DNA from: Planococcus antarcticus DSM 14505
GTDB taxonomy: Bacteria > Bacillota > Bacilli > Bacillales_A > Planococcaceae
DNA: 64,000 bases
NCBI RefSeq assembly: GCF_001687565.2
Contig: NZ_CP016534.2
Coordinates: 2,608,501 to 2,672,500, forward strand
Direction of reading: 5' to 3'
In this document: positions 1 through 8,269 of the stretch, piece after piece
Layout of the letters: each line of letters starts with the position of its first letter
Position numbering within the stretch: the stretch's first letter is position 1
Program-made: the position numbers and the translations under genes
The notes under the pieces: model-generated
Databases searched by the model: none
Told to the model about the DNA's origin: nothing
The model's input: only the letters and a program-made list of their open reading frames with translations

Positions 1-378
1 AAAGGATTACTCGGAACTTCTGTCTTAAAGATTTTTTCGTTGACCGCTGCGATGACCGGGTTGAACGAAAAAGCCATTCAGGACAAAAATCTGGCTTTCG
101 CAACAGTTACACATACCGGCAACTCGAATGCAGGCTATTATCCCGAGCATGCGAAACTCACATTAAAGGTCCATTACGATCCACAGACTCGAAAGATTCT
201 TGGAGCGCAATGCATTGGCGGCAAAGGGGTTGATAAGCGAATAGATGTTATCGTTACAGCTATTTACGGCGGATTGACAATTGACGACTTGCAGGCACTC
301 GAGCTCTGTTATGCACCGCCTTATTCTTCACCCAAAGATCCGATCAATATGGTTGGCTATAAGGCCATCACCAAATAG
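1..378 (+). CDS. CoA-disulfide reductase / pyridine nucleotide-disulfide oxidoreductase, C-terminal part (partial)
   Basis: The reading frame is open from the first base, so the gene starts before the window; the ATG at 40 is internal. The 125 visible residues are the C-terminal dimerisation domain of the class of FAD/NAD(P)H disulfide reductases that includes CoA-disulfide reductase and NADH oxidase. Telling segments are YYPEHAKLTLKVHYDP, ILGAQCIGGKGVDKRIDV and the terminal YAPPYSSPKDPINMVGY, a family signature near the active site. The FAD and NAD domains are outside the window, so the exact substrate (CoA disulfide, other thiols or oxygen) cannot be decided. It converges on the amylase-like gene with a shared terminator between them. 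Confidence 0.85.
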   Translation, partial: KGLLGTSVLKIFSLTAAMTGLNEKAIQDKNLAFATVTHTGNSNAGYYPEHAKLTLKVHYDPQTRKILGAQCIGGKGVDKRIDVIVTAIYGGLTIDDLQALELCYAPPYSSPKDPINMVGYKAITK

Positions 379-388
379 TACCCACACG

Positions 389-432
389 AAAACAGGCAAA
401 GAAAAAGCGAATCGCTTTTTCTTTGCCTGTTT
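389..432. terminator. Bidirectional terminator between convergent genes
   Basis: A nearly perfect inverted repeat with arms of about 21 bases (AACAGGCAAAGAAAAAGCGA and its complement) is flanked by A and T runs. It lies between the stop of the reductase gene and the stop of the leftward amylase-like gene and can serve both strands. Confidence 0.85.
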
Positions 433-448
433 TATTTTGATAAAACTA

Positions 449-1912
449 TTATACCGTTTTTTCATTTGCCTTTTGTTTTGCTGCGTCTGCTTTACGCTGC
501 TTGCCTTTGCGCCAAACAACCCACAAAAACAGCATGAACACGACATACATGATAGCAAGAACCGCAATGTAAGCGGAATTTAGTTTAGTTTCTTCGGTCA
601 CATGGAAAACTTCTGCAATTTCACGGTCCTGCGTCAAACGGTATTCTCCATTGTCTTCTTGGCGGATAATATCGCTTTCAAACAAACCGCGCATTTCCTG
701 TCCTTCTCCAATAACCTCAGCAGGTAGGTTAATATTCTTAGTTACTGAAGAATTGTTGATGGCGATAATCCACGTTTCTTCATCATTGGAGCGTTTGTAG
801 ACCAGCCAGCCATCTTCGTCATGTAGAATTTCCAATTCGCCTGTCCGTAAAGCCTCAGATGAATTGCGCAATGATGTCAAGTCCGTGATATGATCAACTA
901 GTTCTTTGTCCACAGCTAAATCCAAAATTTGATGTGATTCGGGCAGCTCAGTGCCGTTCATTGCTGATTCGGAGCCATACTGGACGACTGGGATTCCGGG
1001 CATTGTCAATAACTGAGTCAACAGCAGTGTCCAGCGTGTTGGTGGAAAACCATTTTCTTCGACAATATCGGCTGTAAACCGAGATCCTATTAAAGAATCC
1101 ACTTGAATGAGGTTGTCTTCGCTTTCTTCCATGATAGAAGAAATTCCAGTCAAATCCTGGTCGAAATTCTTATAAGCCGCACGCAGGGTTTCTTCTACTC
1201 CTGGCAAGACCACTGCATCAACCCCAGGCATCTCTGCCATTTCTCTGTCGCTTAAGATGTAGCTGTCCCGGACGTCTTTAATGGCGTCAGAAAAATCACT
1301 TACAAATGACTCATCCAACTGGTCTGCATTCTGCAGACGGAAGCCATCAATTTCATAAGTCTCACTAAATTCCGTAAAAGTGGAAATCAATGCTTCCTGT
1401 GCTTCTAGATTCGAAGTATCCAAAGCCAGGCTGCCATCTTCATTTTCCGTAAACCAATCTGGATTTTCAGCTACCCAAACATGTTCCTCACTTACTTGCT
1501 GCGTTGGGACATCCACAATCACTTTCATATCCTGATCATGGATTTCAGCTACCAATTCTTCAAATTCTTCTTTTGTTCCAAAATGGCGCTCAAATTTGGT
1601 GTAGTCCAATACTCTTTTCCCATCATATGTAGCTGTCGAAAACACAGGTCCTATCGAAAGAGCGGTAAAGCCCATTTCTTTCACAAATAATAGTTCACTG
1701 GCCATGCCATCAAAGTCGCCTCCATTGAAACTTGCAGGATCCAATGCATTTACTTCGTAATCATTATCGATCTTTTTATTGAAATAACGGTCAACCAGTA
1801 CATCATAGATGAGCTCATCTTTTAGTTCGCGCTCGTCTGCAGCAAAAGCCGGATTAACGAGTGTTAACACTAGTACGCTTGATATGATGCTTAAAATCCA
1901 TTTTGCCTTCAA
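449..1912 (-). CDS. Membrane-anchored alpha-amylase (GH13)-like protein, probably catalytically inactive
   Basis: 487 residues if translation starts at the TTG at 1912, which has GGAGG seven bases upstream; the longer frame to 1975 lacks such a site. A signal peptide (KAKWILSIISSVLVLTLV, AFA cleavage site near residue 24) is followed by a GH13 TIM barrel, a C-terminal beta domain, one membrane helix near residues 445-467 and a basic tail. The fold is clear from GDFDGMASELLFVKEMGFTA and TMPGIPVVQYGSE. The catalytic regions are degenerate: region I reads DVPTQQ instead of DxxxNH, region II reads GFRLQNAD with Gln (about residue 194) where the nucleophile Asp is expected, region III has no GE, and region IV lacks NHD. 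It may bind glycans or act structurally; that is inference. Confidence 0.75.
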   Translation of the reverse strand: MKAKWILSIISSVLVLTLVNPAFAADERELKDELIYDVLVDRYFNKKIDNDYEVNALDPASFNGGDFDGMASELLFVKEMGFTALSIGPVFSTATYDGKRVLDYTKFERHFGTKEEFEELVAEIHDQDMKVIVDVPTQQVSEEHVWVAENPDWFTENEDGSLALDTSNLEAQEALISTFTEFSETYEIDGFRLQNADQLDESFVSDFSDAIKDVRDSYILSDREMAEMPGVDAVVLPGVEETLRAAYKNFDQDLTGISSIMEESEDNLIQVDSLIGSRFTADIVEENGFPPTRWTLLLTQLLTMPGIPVVQYGSESAMNGTELPESHQILDLAVDKELVDHITDLTSLRNSSEALRTGELEILHDEDGWLVYKRSNDEETWIIAINNSSVTKNINLPAEVIGEGQEMRGLFESDIIRQEDNGEYRLTQDREIAEVFHVTEETKLNSAYIAVLAIMYVVFMLFLWVVWRKGKQRKADAAKQKANEKTV

Positions 1913-2051
1913 TCTGAAATCCTCCTTCAATGAGGTTGCTATTGCGTGCCACACGGTTAATTTTATCAAATTCAAGCTACCGCTGCCATGTTAAGTTAGG
2001 GTTTCAGCAATGACTTGCCTAAGTTTCGTCTAAACTGTGAAAATCTCCATA

Positions 2052-2083
2052 GAAAAAGGCAAGTGCATTGAGCACCTGCCTGC
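2052..2083 (-). terminator. Terminator of yisL
   Basis: On the minus strand AGGCAGGTGC and GCACTTGCCT form a stem (one G-U pair) with a TCAAT loop followed by TTTTTCT, directly after the yisL stop. Confidence 0.8.
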
Positions 2084-2088
2084 TTTTC

Positions 2089-2460
2089 TTAAAAGAAATT
2101 CAAACCGATCGGCAACATGAAACCGATGAACATTGTGGCAAATAGGAATAAGACAAACAATGCCCAAAACATCGTAACCGGTTTTTGTTTTTTCGAACGA
2201 ACCAAAATCATTTCCATCATTCCGATCGCCAAAACACCCAATAAGAACTTAATGCCGTACAGCATCGGATCTGATGAAGACCATTCGATGAATAAAGTAA
2301 GTCCTGTGATGATGATCAAAATGTAGAACAACCTCAAGACCATGTGCAAAATCTTGCGGCCTTTGCTATCGCGCTGCATAAATGCCGCAATTAGGAACAA
2401 GACGACGGCAATGACCCATGTTGTGATGTGTAGATGTGTAGTCTGTGTAAAAATATCCAA
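2089..2460 (-). CDS. yisL: UPF0344 (DUF1516) membrane protein YisL
   Basis: 123 residues with four predicted membrane helices. The sequence follows the B. subtilis YisL pattern: HLHITTWVIAVVLF, ILHMVLRLFYILIIITGL, GIKFLLGVLAIGMMEM and a short LPIGLNFF end. Function is unknown in the family. It lies next to a yisK-like gene, as in B. subtilis, which supports the call. AGGTGAGC lies upstream of the start. Confidence 0.85.
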   Translation of the reverse strand: MDIFTQTTHLHITTWVIAVVLFLIAAFMQRDSKGRKILHMVLRLFYILIIITGLTLFIEWSSSDPMLYGIKFLLGVLAIGMMEMILVRSKKQKPVTMFWALFVLFLFATMFIGFMLPIGLNFF

Positions 2461-2528
2461 AAGCTCACCTCTTCTAATAAAGTCCTTTCCAGTTTATCAC
2501 AAATCGGACGATGGGAAGAGCTCATATC

Positions 2529-3428
2529 TTATGACAAATGTGTGACGAGGGTGCCAATGGATTCAATTGATACTTTAACAGTGTCTCCCGCTTTAAGGAA
2601 TTTTGGTGGATTAAAGCCTTTTCCAACTCCAGCCGGTGTGCCAGTAAGCAGAACATCCCCTGGTTCCAGTTCAACATACTGTGAAACTTCCGCTATGAGG
2701 TCATCCACACGGCGAATCATATTTTCTGTATTGCCATTTTGGCGTACTTCGTCATTGACTTTTGTTACGATCGACAAATTCTGTGATTGAGGAATTTCAT
2801 CTTTGGTCACAATATAAGGCCCTAGTGGACATGAGCCCGGCAAGCTTTTCCCAAGGAAATACTGCTGGTGCTTTTCCTGTAGGTCTCGGGCAGTCAAATC
2901 ATTCGCGATGCTGTAGCCAAAAACATAATCATAAGCCATTTGCTTTGGTATTTTGTGACCCGCTTTTCCAATGATGATAGCGAGTTCCCCTTCGTAATCA
3001 TAGGCATCGGTCACGTCACTATGAACAGAAACAGTTTCGCCGTCTGCTGAAATACAAGTAGGCGACTTTGTGAAAACCACTAGGTCTACAGGAGCTTCCC
3101 CACCCATTTCTTTGGCGTGATCCGCATAGTTCTTTCCAATACCAATAATGTTTTTAGGTGTTCTGGAAATTGGAGCTAACCATTCAATTTCTGAAAATGA
3201 GTGTTTGAATTCTTCAGAGCGTTCAGATTGGACAGCAGCTTCCGTCAATTTGCGAATTTGTTCGACAAACTCTAATCCTTGTGGAATTCCATCAATCAAC
3301 TGTGATGGGAATGCCGGCAGGACCTCTAATTGCTGTTGGATGGCAAGCAAATCCCAGACAGCTTCCTCCTTTTTAACCTTTGGTCCGAATCCTTCTTTTT
3401 CTTCATAGCGAAATGATAACAGCTTCAT
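2529..3428 (-). CDS. Fumarylacetoacetate hydrolase family protein (YisK-like)
   Basis: 299 residues, usual length for the family. An N-terminal domain of about 70 residues precedes the FAH fold. IIGIGKNYADHAKEMG, the metal-binding YEGELAIIIG glutamates and NDLTARDLQ aspartate, and the closing GDVLLTGTPAGVG are all present, so the divalent-metal site looks intact. Family members act on acylpyruvates or oxaloacetate; B. subtilis YisK is reported as an oxaloacetate decarboxylase. Its place beside yisL agrees with the YisK assignment, but FAH paralogues are hard to separate by sequence. The intended substrate is therefore uncertain. Confidence 0.85.
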   Translation of the reverse strand: MKLLSFRYEEKEGFGPKVKKEEAVWDLLAIQQQLEVLPAFPSQLIDGIPQGLEFVEQIRKLTEAAVQSERSEEFKHSFSEIEWLAPISRTPKNIIGIGKNYADHAKEMGGEAPVDLVVFTKSPTCISADGETVSVHSDVTDAYDYEGELAIIIGKAGHKIPKQMAYDYVFGYSIANDLTARDLQEKHQQYFLGKSLPGSCPLGPYIVTKDEIPQSQNLSIVTKVNDEVRQNGNTENMIRRVDDLIAEVSQYVELEPGDVLLTGTPAGVGKGFNPPKFLKAGDTVKVSIESIGTLVTHLS

Positions 3429-3471
3429 TCGTCAAACACTCCTTTTCTTTGATTGAATTCATTATACACAT

Positions 3472-4650
3472 TTAGGGTTTTGAATTGTTAGTTTTTTCGA
3501 AATTATTTCCATATGTCCATTTTCTCCAGACACTTTCGAGCGGTCCTCTTGAAAACTTTTCGAACCAAAGTTCAGCAAAAATCAGCTGAACTATAAAAAT
3601 TCCGATGGCAATCAATGTTCCAGTCAGCAGATCCACTTGTCCATACAGACCAAAGCCGTACGAATAAAAGATCAGTGTTGCCAATATGGATTGCGTGATG
3701 TATGTCGTCAGCGACATCCGCCCCACTTTGGCAACCGGAGATAACAGCTTCTGCATACTAGTTTTTTGTGCCAACAAAGCGATTATTGCCGCATAGCCGA
3801 TTGCTACAAGCGGTCCTCCGAAAATATCTTGCAGATAGATAAACGCGTAGTTTGGTTCAAATAGAAATGGCGCAGTCTTCAGCAACAAACCCATCAGCAA
3901 AGGAACGACGGCTAAAAACAGCCACAGTTTGCGTTTTTCCTGAGTCCGCTCAATCAGCTGCCATTTTGCTGCAGCCGCTCCAACCATCAGGAATGGCAGG
4001 ATCGTGGCGATCAGAATAACATAGCCTACTAAATTATTGCTGTAGGTCCAATCCGCTAACCGTTGACTGAAAATTTCTGCAAAACTGCCTGATTGGTAAA
4101 ATTGGATTGAGCTTTCGATTTCCAAGTAACCTACATAAGTATTCGGATCCGCTGCAACTGCTATAAACATAATACCCAATAGCAGCAAATGCGGAACGGC
4201 ATAGATGATGGCCGCAAAGCCCATCAGCCAGCTAGATGGCAGTCGGATCATGCCAATCAGCAAAAAGCCCATGATGGCGTAAGTAATCAGAATATCCCCA
4301 TACCAGATTAAAAAAGCATGGATGATGCCGAACAGCAGTAGCACTGCTAAGCGTTTGACGGCTAATAGCGTAAAGGGACGTTGCTTAGCTTCTGCACGCA
4401 TAAATTGCATCGCCAACCCATAGCCGAACAACATGGCAAATAAAGGATAGAAACTGGCTTGGATAAATATATCGATAAACAGGTATACACCTTCATTCAC
4501 ATTTCCATCAAACCATTTATAGGGATCGATATAGGAAAGTGGCGAATGAAAAGCCAGCATATTAATGATTAAAATACCAAAAAGTGAAAACCCTCTCATC
4601 AAATCAATTGCTTTTACTCGTTCATTTATAGAAACTGGCTGTAAGTTCAA
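3472..4650 (-). CDS. DUF418 family multipass membrane protein
   Basis: 392 residues with about ten hydrophobic segments. The N-terminus (RVKAIDLMRGFSLFGILIIN) and C-terminus (GPLESVWRKWTYG) are typical of DUF418/YeiB-like proteins, related to acyltransferase-3-like membrane proteins. HAFLIWYGDILITYAIMGF matches the conserved middle motif. No function is established. It begins ten bases after addA ends and runs the same way, so it may be co-transcribed with addBA. Confidence 0.85.
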   Translation of the reverse strand: MNLQPVSINERVKAIDLMRGFSLFGILIINMLAFHSPLSYIDPYKWFDGNVNEGVYLFIDIFIQASFYPLFAMLFGYGLAMQFMRAEAKQRPFTLLAVKRLAVLLLFGIIHAFLIWYGDILITYAIMGFLLIGMIRLPSSWLMGFAAIIYAVPHLLLLGIMFIAVAADPNTYVGYLEIESSIQFYQSGSFAEIFSQRLADWTYSNNLVGYVILIATILPFLMVGAAAAKWQLIERTQEKRKLWLFLAVVPLLMGLLLKTAPFLFEPNYAFIYLQDIFGGPLVAIGYAAIIALLAQKTSMQKLLSPVAKVGRMSLTTYITQSILATLIFYSYGFGLYGQVDLLTGTLIAIGIFIVQLIFAELWFEKFSRGPLESVWRKWTYGNNFEKTNNSKP

Positions 4651-4660
4651 AATAATCCCC

Positions 4661-7600
4661 CTAAATGTTCACTTCTTGGCTTGCCGCAAATAAGTATAGC
4701 AGTCGCTCTTTGATTGGGATGCGAAGAACCGCTTCAACAGCTTCCTGATAGACAGTTAACTGGACAGCATATCGTTCGTTCATTTCCATAGTAACATCGC
4801 TGATATGTGTCACTCGATCAGTCTTGTAATCGAGCAGCACCCAGCCATCCGGTTCCTCAAACAGGCAATCGACGATTCCCTGGATAATCTGATGATCTCC
4901 GTCCGCATCGGCTTTCGCATATGTGAAAGGAACCTCCCGTTTGATATTTTTCGCCGAACGGAGACGGGATGCGGTTTCGCTGGCATAAAAGCGTTCAATC
5001 TCTTCAACCTTCACCGCTTTTCCTTCATCAGGCGATAAGATTTCCATCCCTACTAGCGTTTCGATGAATTCTTTTATCTCTGCGGAATCCATCGTACGAT
5101 CCAGTGGAATGTGCTGCATGACCGCATGGACTGCTGTACCGACATCAGCAGCTGACAATCGTTTGTCCATCATGAAATTCGGTCGGTGCAGCAGCATCGA
5201 TCTTTCAGGTTTTGCCGTTTGAATGAAGGATTCAGGTTCATTCAAACGCTGCAGCATTTGCAGCCTTTTCATTTCAGTCACCGACTGTTTGGAGCGCTTC
5301 TCAACTGCTTGCTGATGCGGATAGCGGTAATTAAAGCGCTCGTTGACAAGCTGTTGGTAATCTGAATTCGAATTACCGCCTTTTAGCAACTCATCCAGAT
5401 TCACAATTCCAGGAAGTAAAGTTTGGGATTCAATGATTTCAATATGGAAGCGAGATGTATGACTGAGAATATGGCTGTTAACATTCAATTGTTCCGCAGC
5501 GTCAGGATGTCTGGCAATGGCCGGTCCAATCCAATCCAAATAGCCTTTTGCACGTGAACGCATGAAATCTGGTAGCCGGACATCTTCGGTGCCAACTCTC
5601 CATTTCCCCAAGAGTTGATCGATGTCTTTTACAGAAGCCGTCAAATACAGTCGTTCTTTTGCCCGTGTCATCGCTACATACAACACCCGCATCTCTTCCG
5701 CTTTCATCTGGAGCTGCTTCATTTCTTTGACCGCTAGGAAAGGTAAAGATGTGTATTCAATTCTGGTATCTGGATTGATCGCCTTGACCGCCAATCCATA
5801 GTCCTGATCGAACAAGTAAGATTTCCGGAAATCCATTTCATTAAAGAATCGGCCAGTACCTGCAAAAAAGACCACTGGAAACTCAAGTCCTTTTGACTTG
5901 TGGACAGTCATGAGCCGAACGACATTTTCTTTTTCACTGAGTGATTTAGCTGTTCCTAAATCATCACCCCGTTCACGCATTCGATCAATAAAACGTAAAA
6001 AGCGAAACAATCCGCGGAAAGAAGTTTTTTCATACTCCAAGGCACGGTCATGTAAAGCGTGCAAATTTGCTTGCCGCTGCTTGCCATTAGTCATGGCACC
6101 TGCCATCTCGTAATAATTTGTGTCCATATAGACCTGCCAGATCAACTCTGCTAGGGAGCCACGGCGCGCCAGATTTCTCCAGCCTTTCAACTGCAGCACA
6201 AAACGCTGAAGCTTTTCAGCCGCTGCAGAATCGATTCCTGTACCGGTGCGCATAAAAATTTTCACTGCTTCGTAATACGAGCCTTGTGGCGCTGCTAAGC
6301 GAATCTCGGCCAATTCATTTTCTTTCAAGCCGATAAACGGCGCACGCAAAACAGAAGCAAGTGGAATGTCTTGATATGGATTATCGATGACACGCAGCGT
6401 ATTGAGCATAATCATCACTTCAAGTGCATCAAAATAGCCGCCGGTCAATTCTGCATATAAAGGAACACCAGCCATTTTGAACTCGTCCACAAAATCTCCC
6501 GACCATGTCATGGAGCGCATCAAGACAACAATGTCACGGTATTCCAGTTTCCGTTGCTGCTGTGTCCAGGGATCATTTACAAGCATTTCCTGATCTATCA
6601 TTTCTTTTATTTTCTTTGCGATAAAGCGTGCTTCCCACTGGGATTTAGCCAGGTCCTCATCCACTGCTTCCTCTTCAGTTTCCGGCTCGTGAATCAAGGC
6701 CAATTCAATTGGAACCTGCTGCTCTGGATAAGGGGCTTTCGCTTTTAATGCAGCGGCTTCATCATAATCGATTTCTCCGACCCGCTCTCCCATAATCTGA
6801 GAAAAAATATAATTGGTGCCATCCAGTATTTCTTTGCGGCTTCTGAAATTCGCATTCAAATCGATGCGCAGTCCTGAATTTTTCGCGTCATGACGAAAAC
6901 GAGAATATTTCCCTAAAAACAACATCGGTTCAGCGAGCCGGAAGCGATAAATCGATTGCTTAACGTCTCCTACCATGAACAGATTACCATCGTGTTCATC
7001 TCCGGACTTTACTAGTTTCAAAATAGTTTCCTGCAATAAGTTGGTGTCCTGGTATTCATCCACGAGGACTTCTTTAAAACGATTCTGGTATTCTTTTGCT
7101 ATGGCGGAAGATTCGCCACCGTCTGATAAAATCTCCAGCGCATAATGCTCAAGATCAGAGAAATCAACCAATGCTCGGTCGATTTTCAACGCTTTGTATT
7201 GATCAGCAAAAACCTGCGTCAGCTCTACTAAGGTCTTCATCAACGGTGCCATTTCGCGCATTTCGTCAAGAAGCCGCTTTGGCGACCGCGTAAAATAGGC
7301 GTCAAACAGGCCACTGACGATTTTCTTCACTTCATTGCGCATAGCCTTCGATTCTTCTGCAATTGCCGGATCGCACGAGTCCTTCCGGATGCTGGCCGCC
7401 TTTTCCCACTTGAACGACTGGGAAAAAGCGTAAAGGCTGTCCCAGGATGTTTCCAATGAAGAAATGGCAGTTTTGATTACTTCTGCATCTGTTCGGAAAG
7501 TCACTTCCAATAAGGAAGGACCTTCCGGCTGCAGGGCCAATTGAAGGCCTTCCTGCGCCAGCTGCAACGCTTCCTCTAAAGCATGTCGTATCGTTAGTTT

Positions 7601-8269
7601 GAGGTCACCGATAAACGGCAGTTCGTCGATGGTGGCAGATTCTGACACGTCGTATAAGTTCGGCACTTGCTGCAGCCATCTTTCTGGGTCAGGGTGCACA
7701 CGCGAATAATCATAGAGTTTACTCAGCAGTACTTCCATCGCTTGGTCGCTGCGGTCAGAAGTGAAGCTGTCCGCCAGCCGATATACCGCATCCGCGTCTT
7801 CTCCCTCATAGGCATTTTCAAGAACCGCTTCAAGCACATCATCCCTTAGCAAGGCTGCTTCTGTTTCTCCCGCAATTCGGAAACCTGGGTCAATCTCGAG
7901 CAAATAGGCATATTGTTTTACCACCTGCAGGCAAAAAGAATGCAGCGTAGAGATTTGAGCTTTATTAATCAACCGTAATTGTTTTTTCAGATGGTTTGAT
8001 TGAGGATTTTCTGCCACTGCTTTTTCCAATGCATTCGACATGCGATGTCGCATTTCAGCAGCTGAGGCATTGGTGAAAGTAACGACCAACAGCTCGTCCA
8101 CTGAAATGGAATTTTCTTCAGCCAGCACCTTTTCAATCATCCGATTGATCAGGACAGCTGTTTTTCCTGAACCGGCTGCAGCTGACACGAGCATATCCTG
8201 GCCTTTTGCCCAAATCGCCTGCCATTGTTCATCGGTCCATGTGGCATCAATCGGTTTTTTTGGTATCAT
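4661..8269 (-). CDS. addA: ATP-dependent helicase/nuclease subunit A, AddA
   Basis: 1202 residues. AddA is the UvrD-like 3'-5' helicase and one of two nucleases of AddAB, which resects double-strand DNA ends until Chi and loads RecA. Walker A (AAAGSGKTAVL) is near residue 35, the DExx box is in VLVDEYQDTN, motif III-like GDVKQSIYRFR follows, and VMTVHKSKGLEFPVVF and VAMTRAKERLY are the late helicase motifs (the first reads LMTVHKSKGLEFPVVF). The C-terminal RecB-type nuclease has GTAVHAVMQH, IQGIVDCLF and LLDYKTD, so it looks active. The start overlaps addB by 23 bases, indicating translational coupling. Confidence 0.97.
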   Translation of the reverse strand: MIPKKPIDATWTDEQWQAIWAKGQDMLVSAAAGSGKTAVLINRMIEKVLAEENSISVDELLVVTFTNASAAEMRHRMSNALEKAVAENPQSNHLKKQLRLINKAQISTLHSFCLQVVKQYAYLLEIDPGFRIAGETEAALLRDDVLEAVLENAYEGEDADAVYRLADSFTSDRSDQAMEVLLSKLYDYSRVHPDPERWLQQVPNLYDVSESATIDELPFIGDLKLTIRHALEEALQLAQEGLQLALQPEGPSLLEVTFRTDAEVIKTAISSLETSWDSLYAFSQSFKWEKAASIRKDSCDPAIAEESKAMRNEVKKIVSGLFDAYFTRSPKRLLDEMREMAPLMKTLVELTQVFADQYKALKIDRALVDFSDLEHYALEILSDGGESSAIAKEYQNRFKEVLVDEYQDTNLLQETILKLVKSGDEHDGNLFMVGDVKQSIYRFRLAEPMLFLGKYSRFRHDAKNSGLRIDLNANFRSRKEILDGTNYIFSQIMGERVGEIDYDEAAALKAKAPYPEQQVPIELALIHEPETEEEAVDEDLAKSQWEARFIAKKIKEMIDQEMLVNDPWTQQQRKLEYRDIVVLMRSMTWSGDFVDEFKMAGVPLYAELTGGYFDALEVMIMLNTLRVIDNPYQDIPLASVLRAPFIGLKENELAEIRLAAPQGSYYEAVKIFMRTGTGIDSAAAEKLQRFVLQLKGWRNLARRGSLAELIWQVYMDTNYYEMAGAMTNGKQRQANLHALHDRALEYEKTSFRGLFRFLRFIDRMRERGDDLGTAKSLSEKENVVRLMTVHKSKGLEFPVVFFAGTGRFFNEMDFRKSYLFDQDYGLAVKAINPDTRIEYTSLPFLAVKEMKQLQMKAEEMRVLYVAMTRAKERLYLTASVKDIDQLLGKWRVGTEDVRLPDFMRSRAKGYLDWIGPAIARHPDAAEQLNVNSHILSHTSRFHIEIIESQTLLPGIVNLDELLKGGNSNSDYQQLVNERFNYRYPHQQAVEKRSKQSVTEMKRLQMLQRLNEPESFIQTAKPERSMLLHRPNFMMDKRLSAADVGTAVHAVMQHIPLDRTMDSAEIKEFIETLVGMEILSPDEGKAVKVEEIERFYASETASRLRSAKNIKREVPFTYAKADADGDHQIIQGIVDCLFEEPDGWVLLDYKTDRVTHISDVTMEMNERYAVQLTVYQEAVEAVLRIPIKERLLYLFAASQEVNI

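Noticed and set aside
40..378. A separate 112-residue gene starting at ATG 40
   Set aside because: The frame is open and conserved from base 1; the ATG is internal to a disulfide-reductase gene cut by the window edge.
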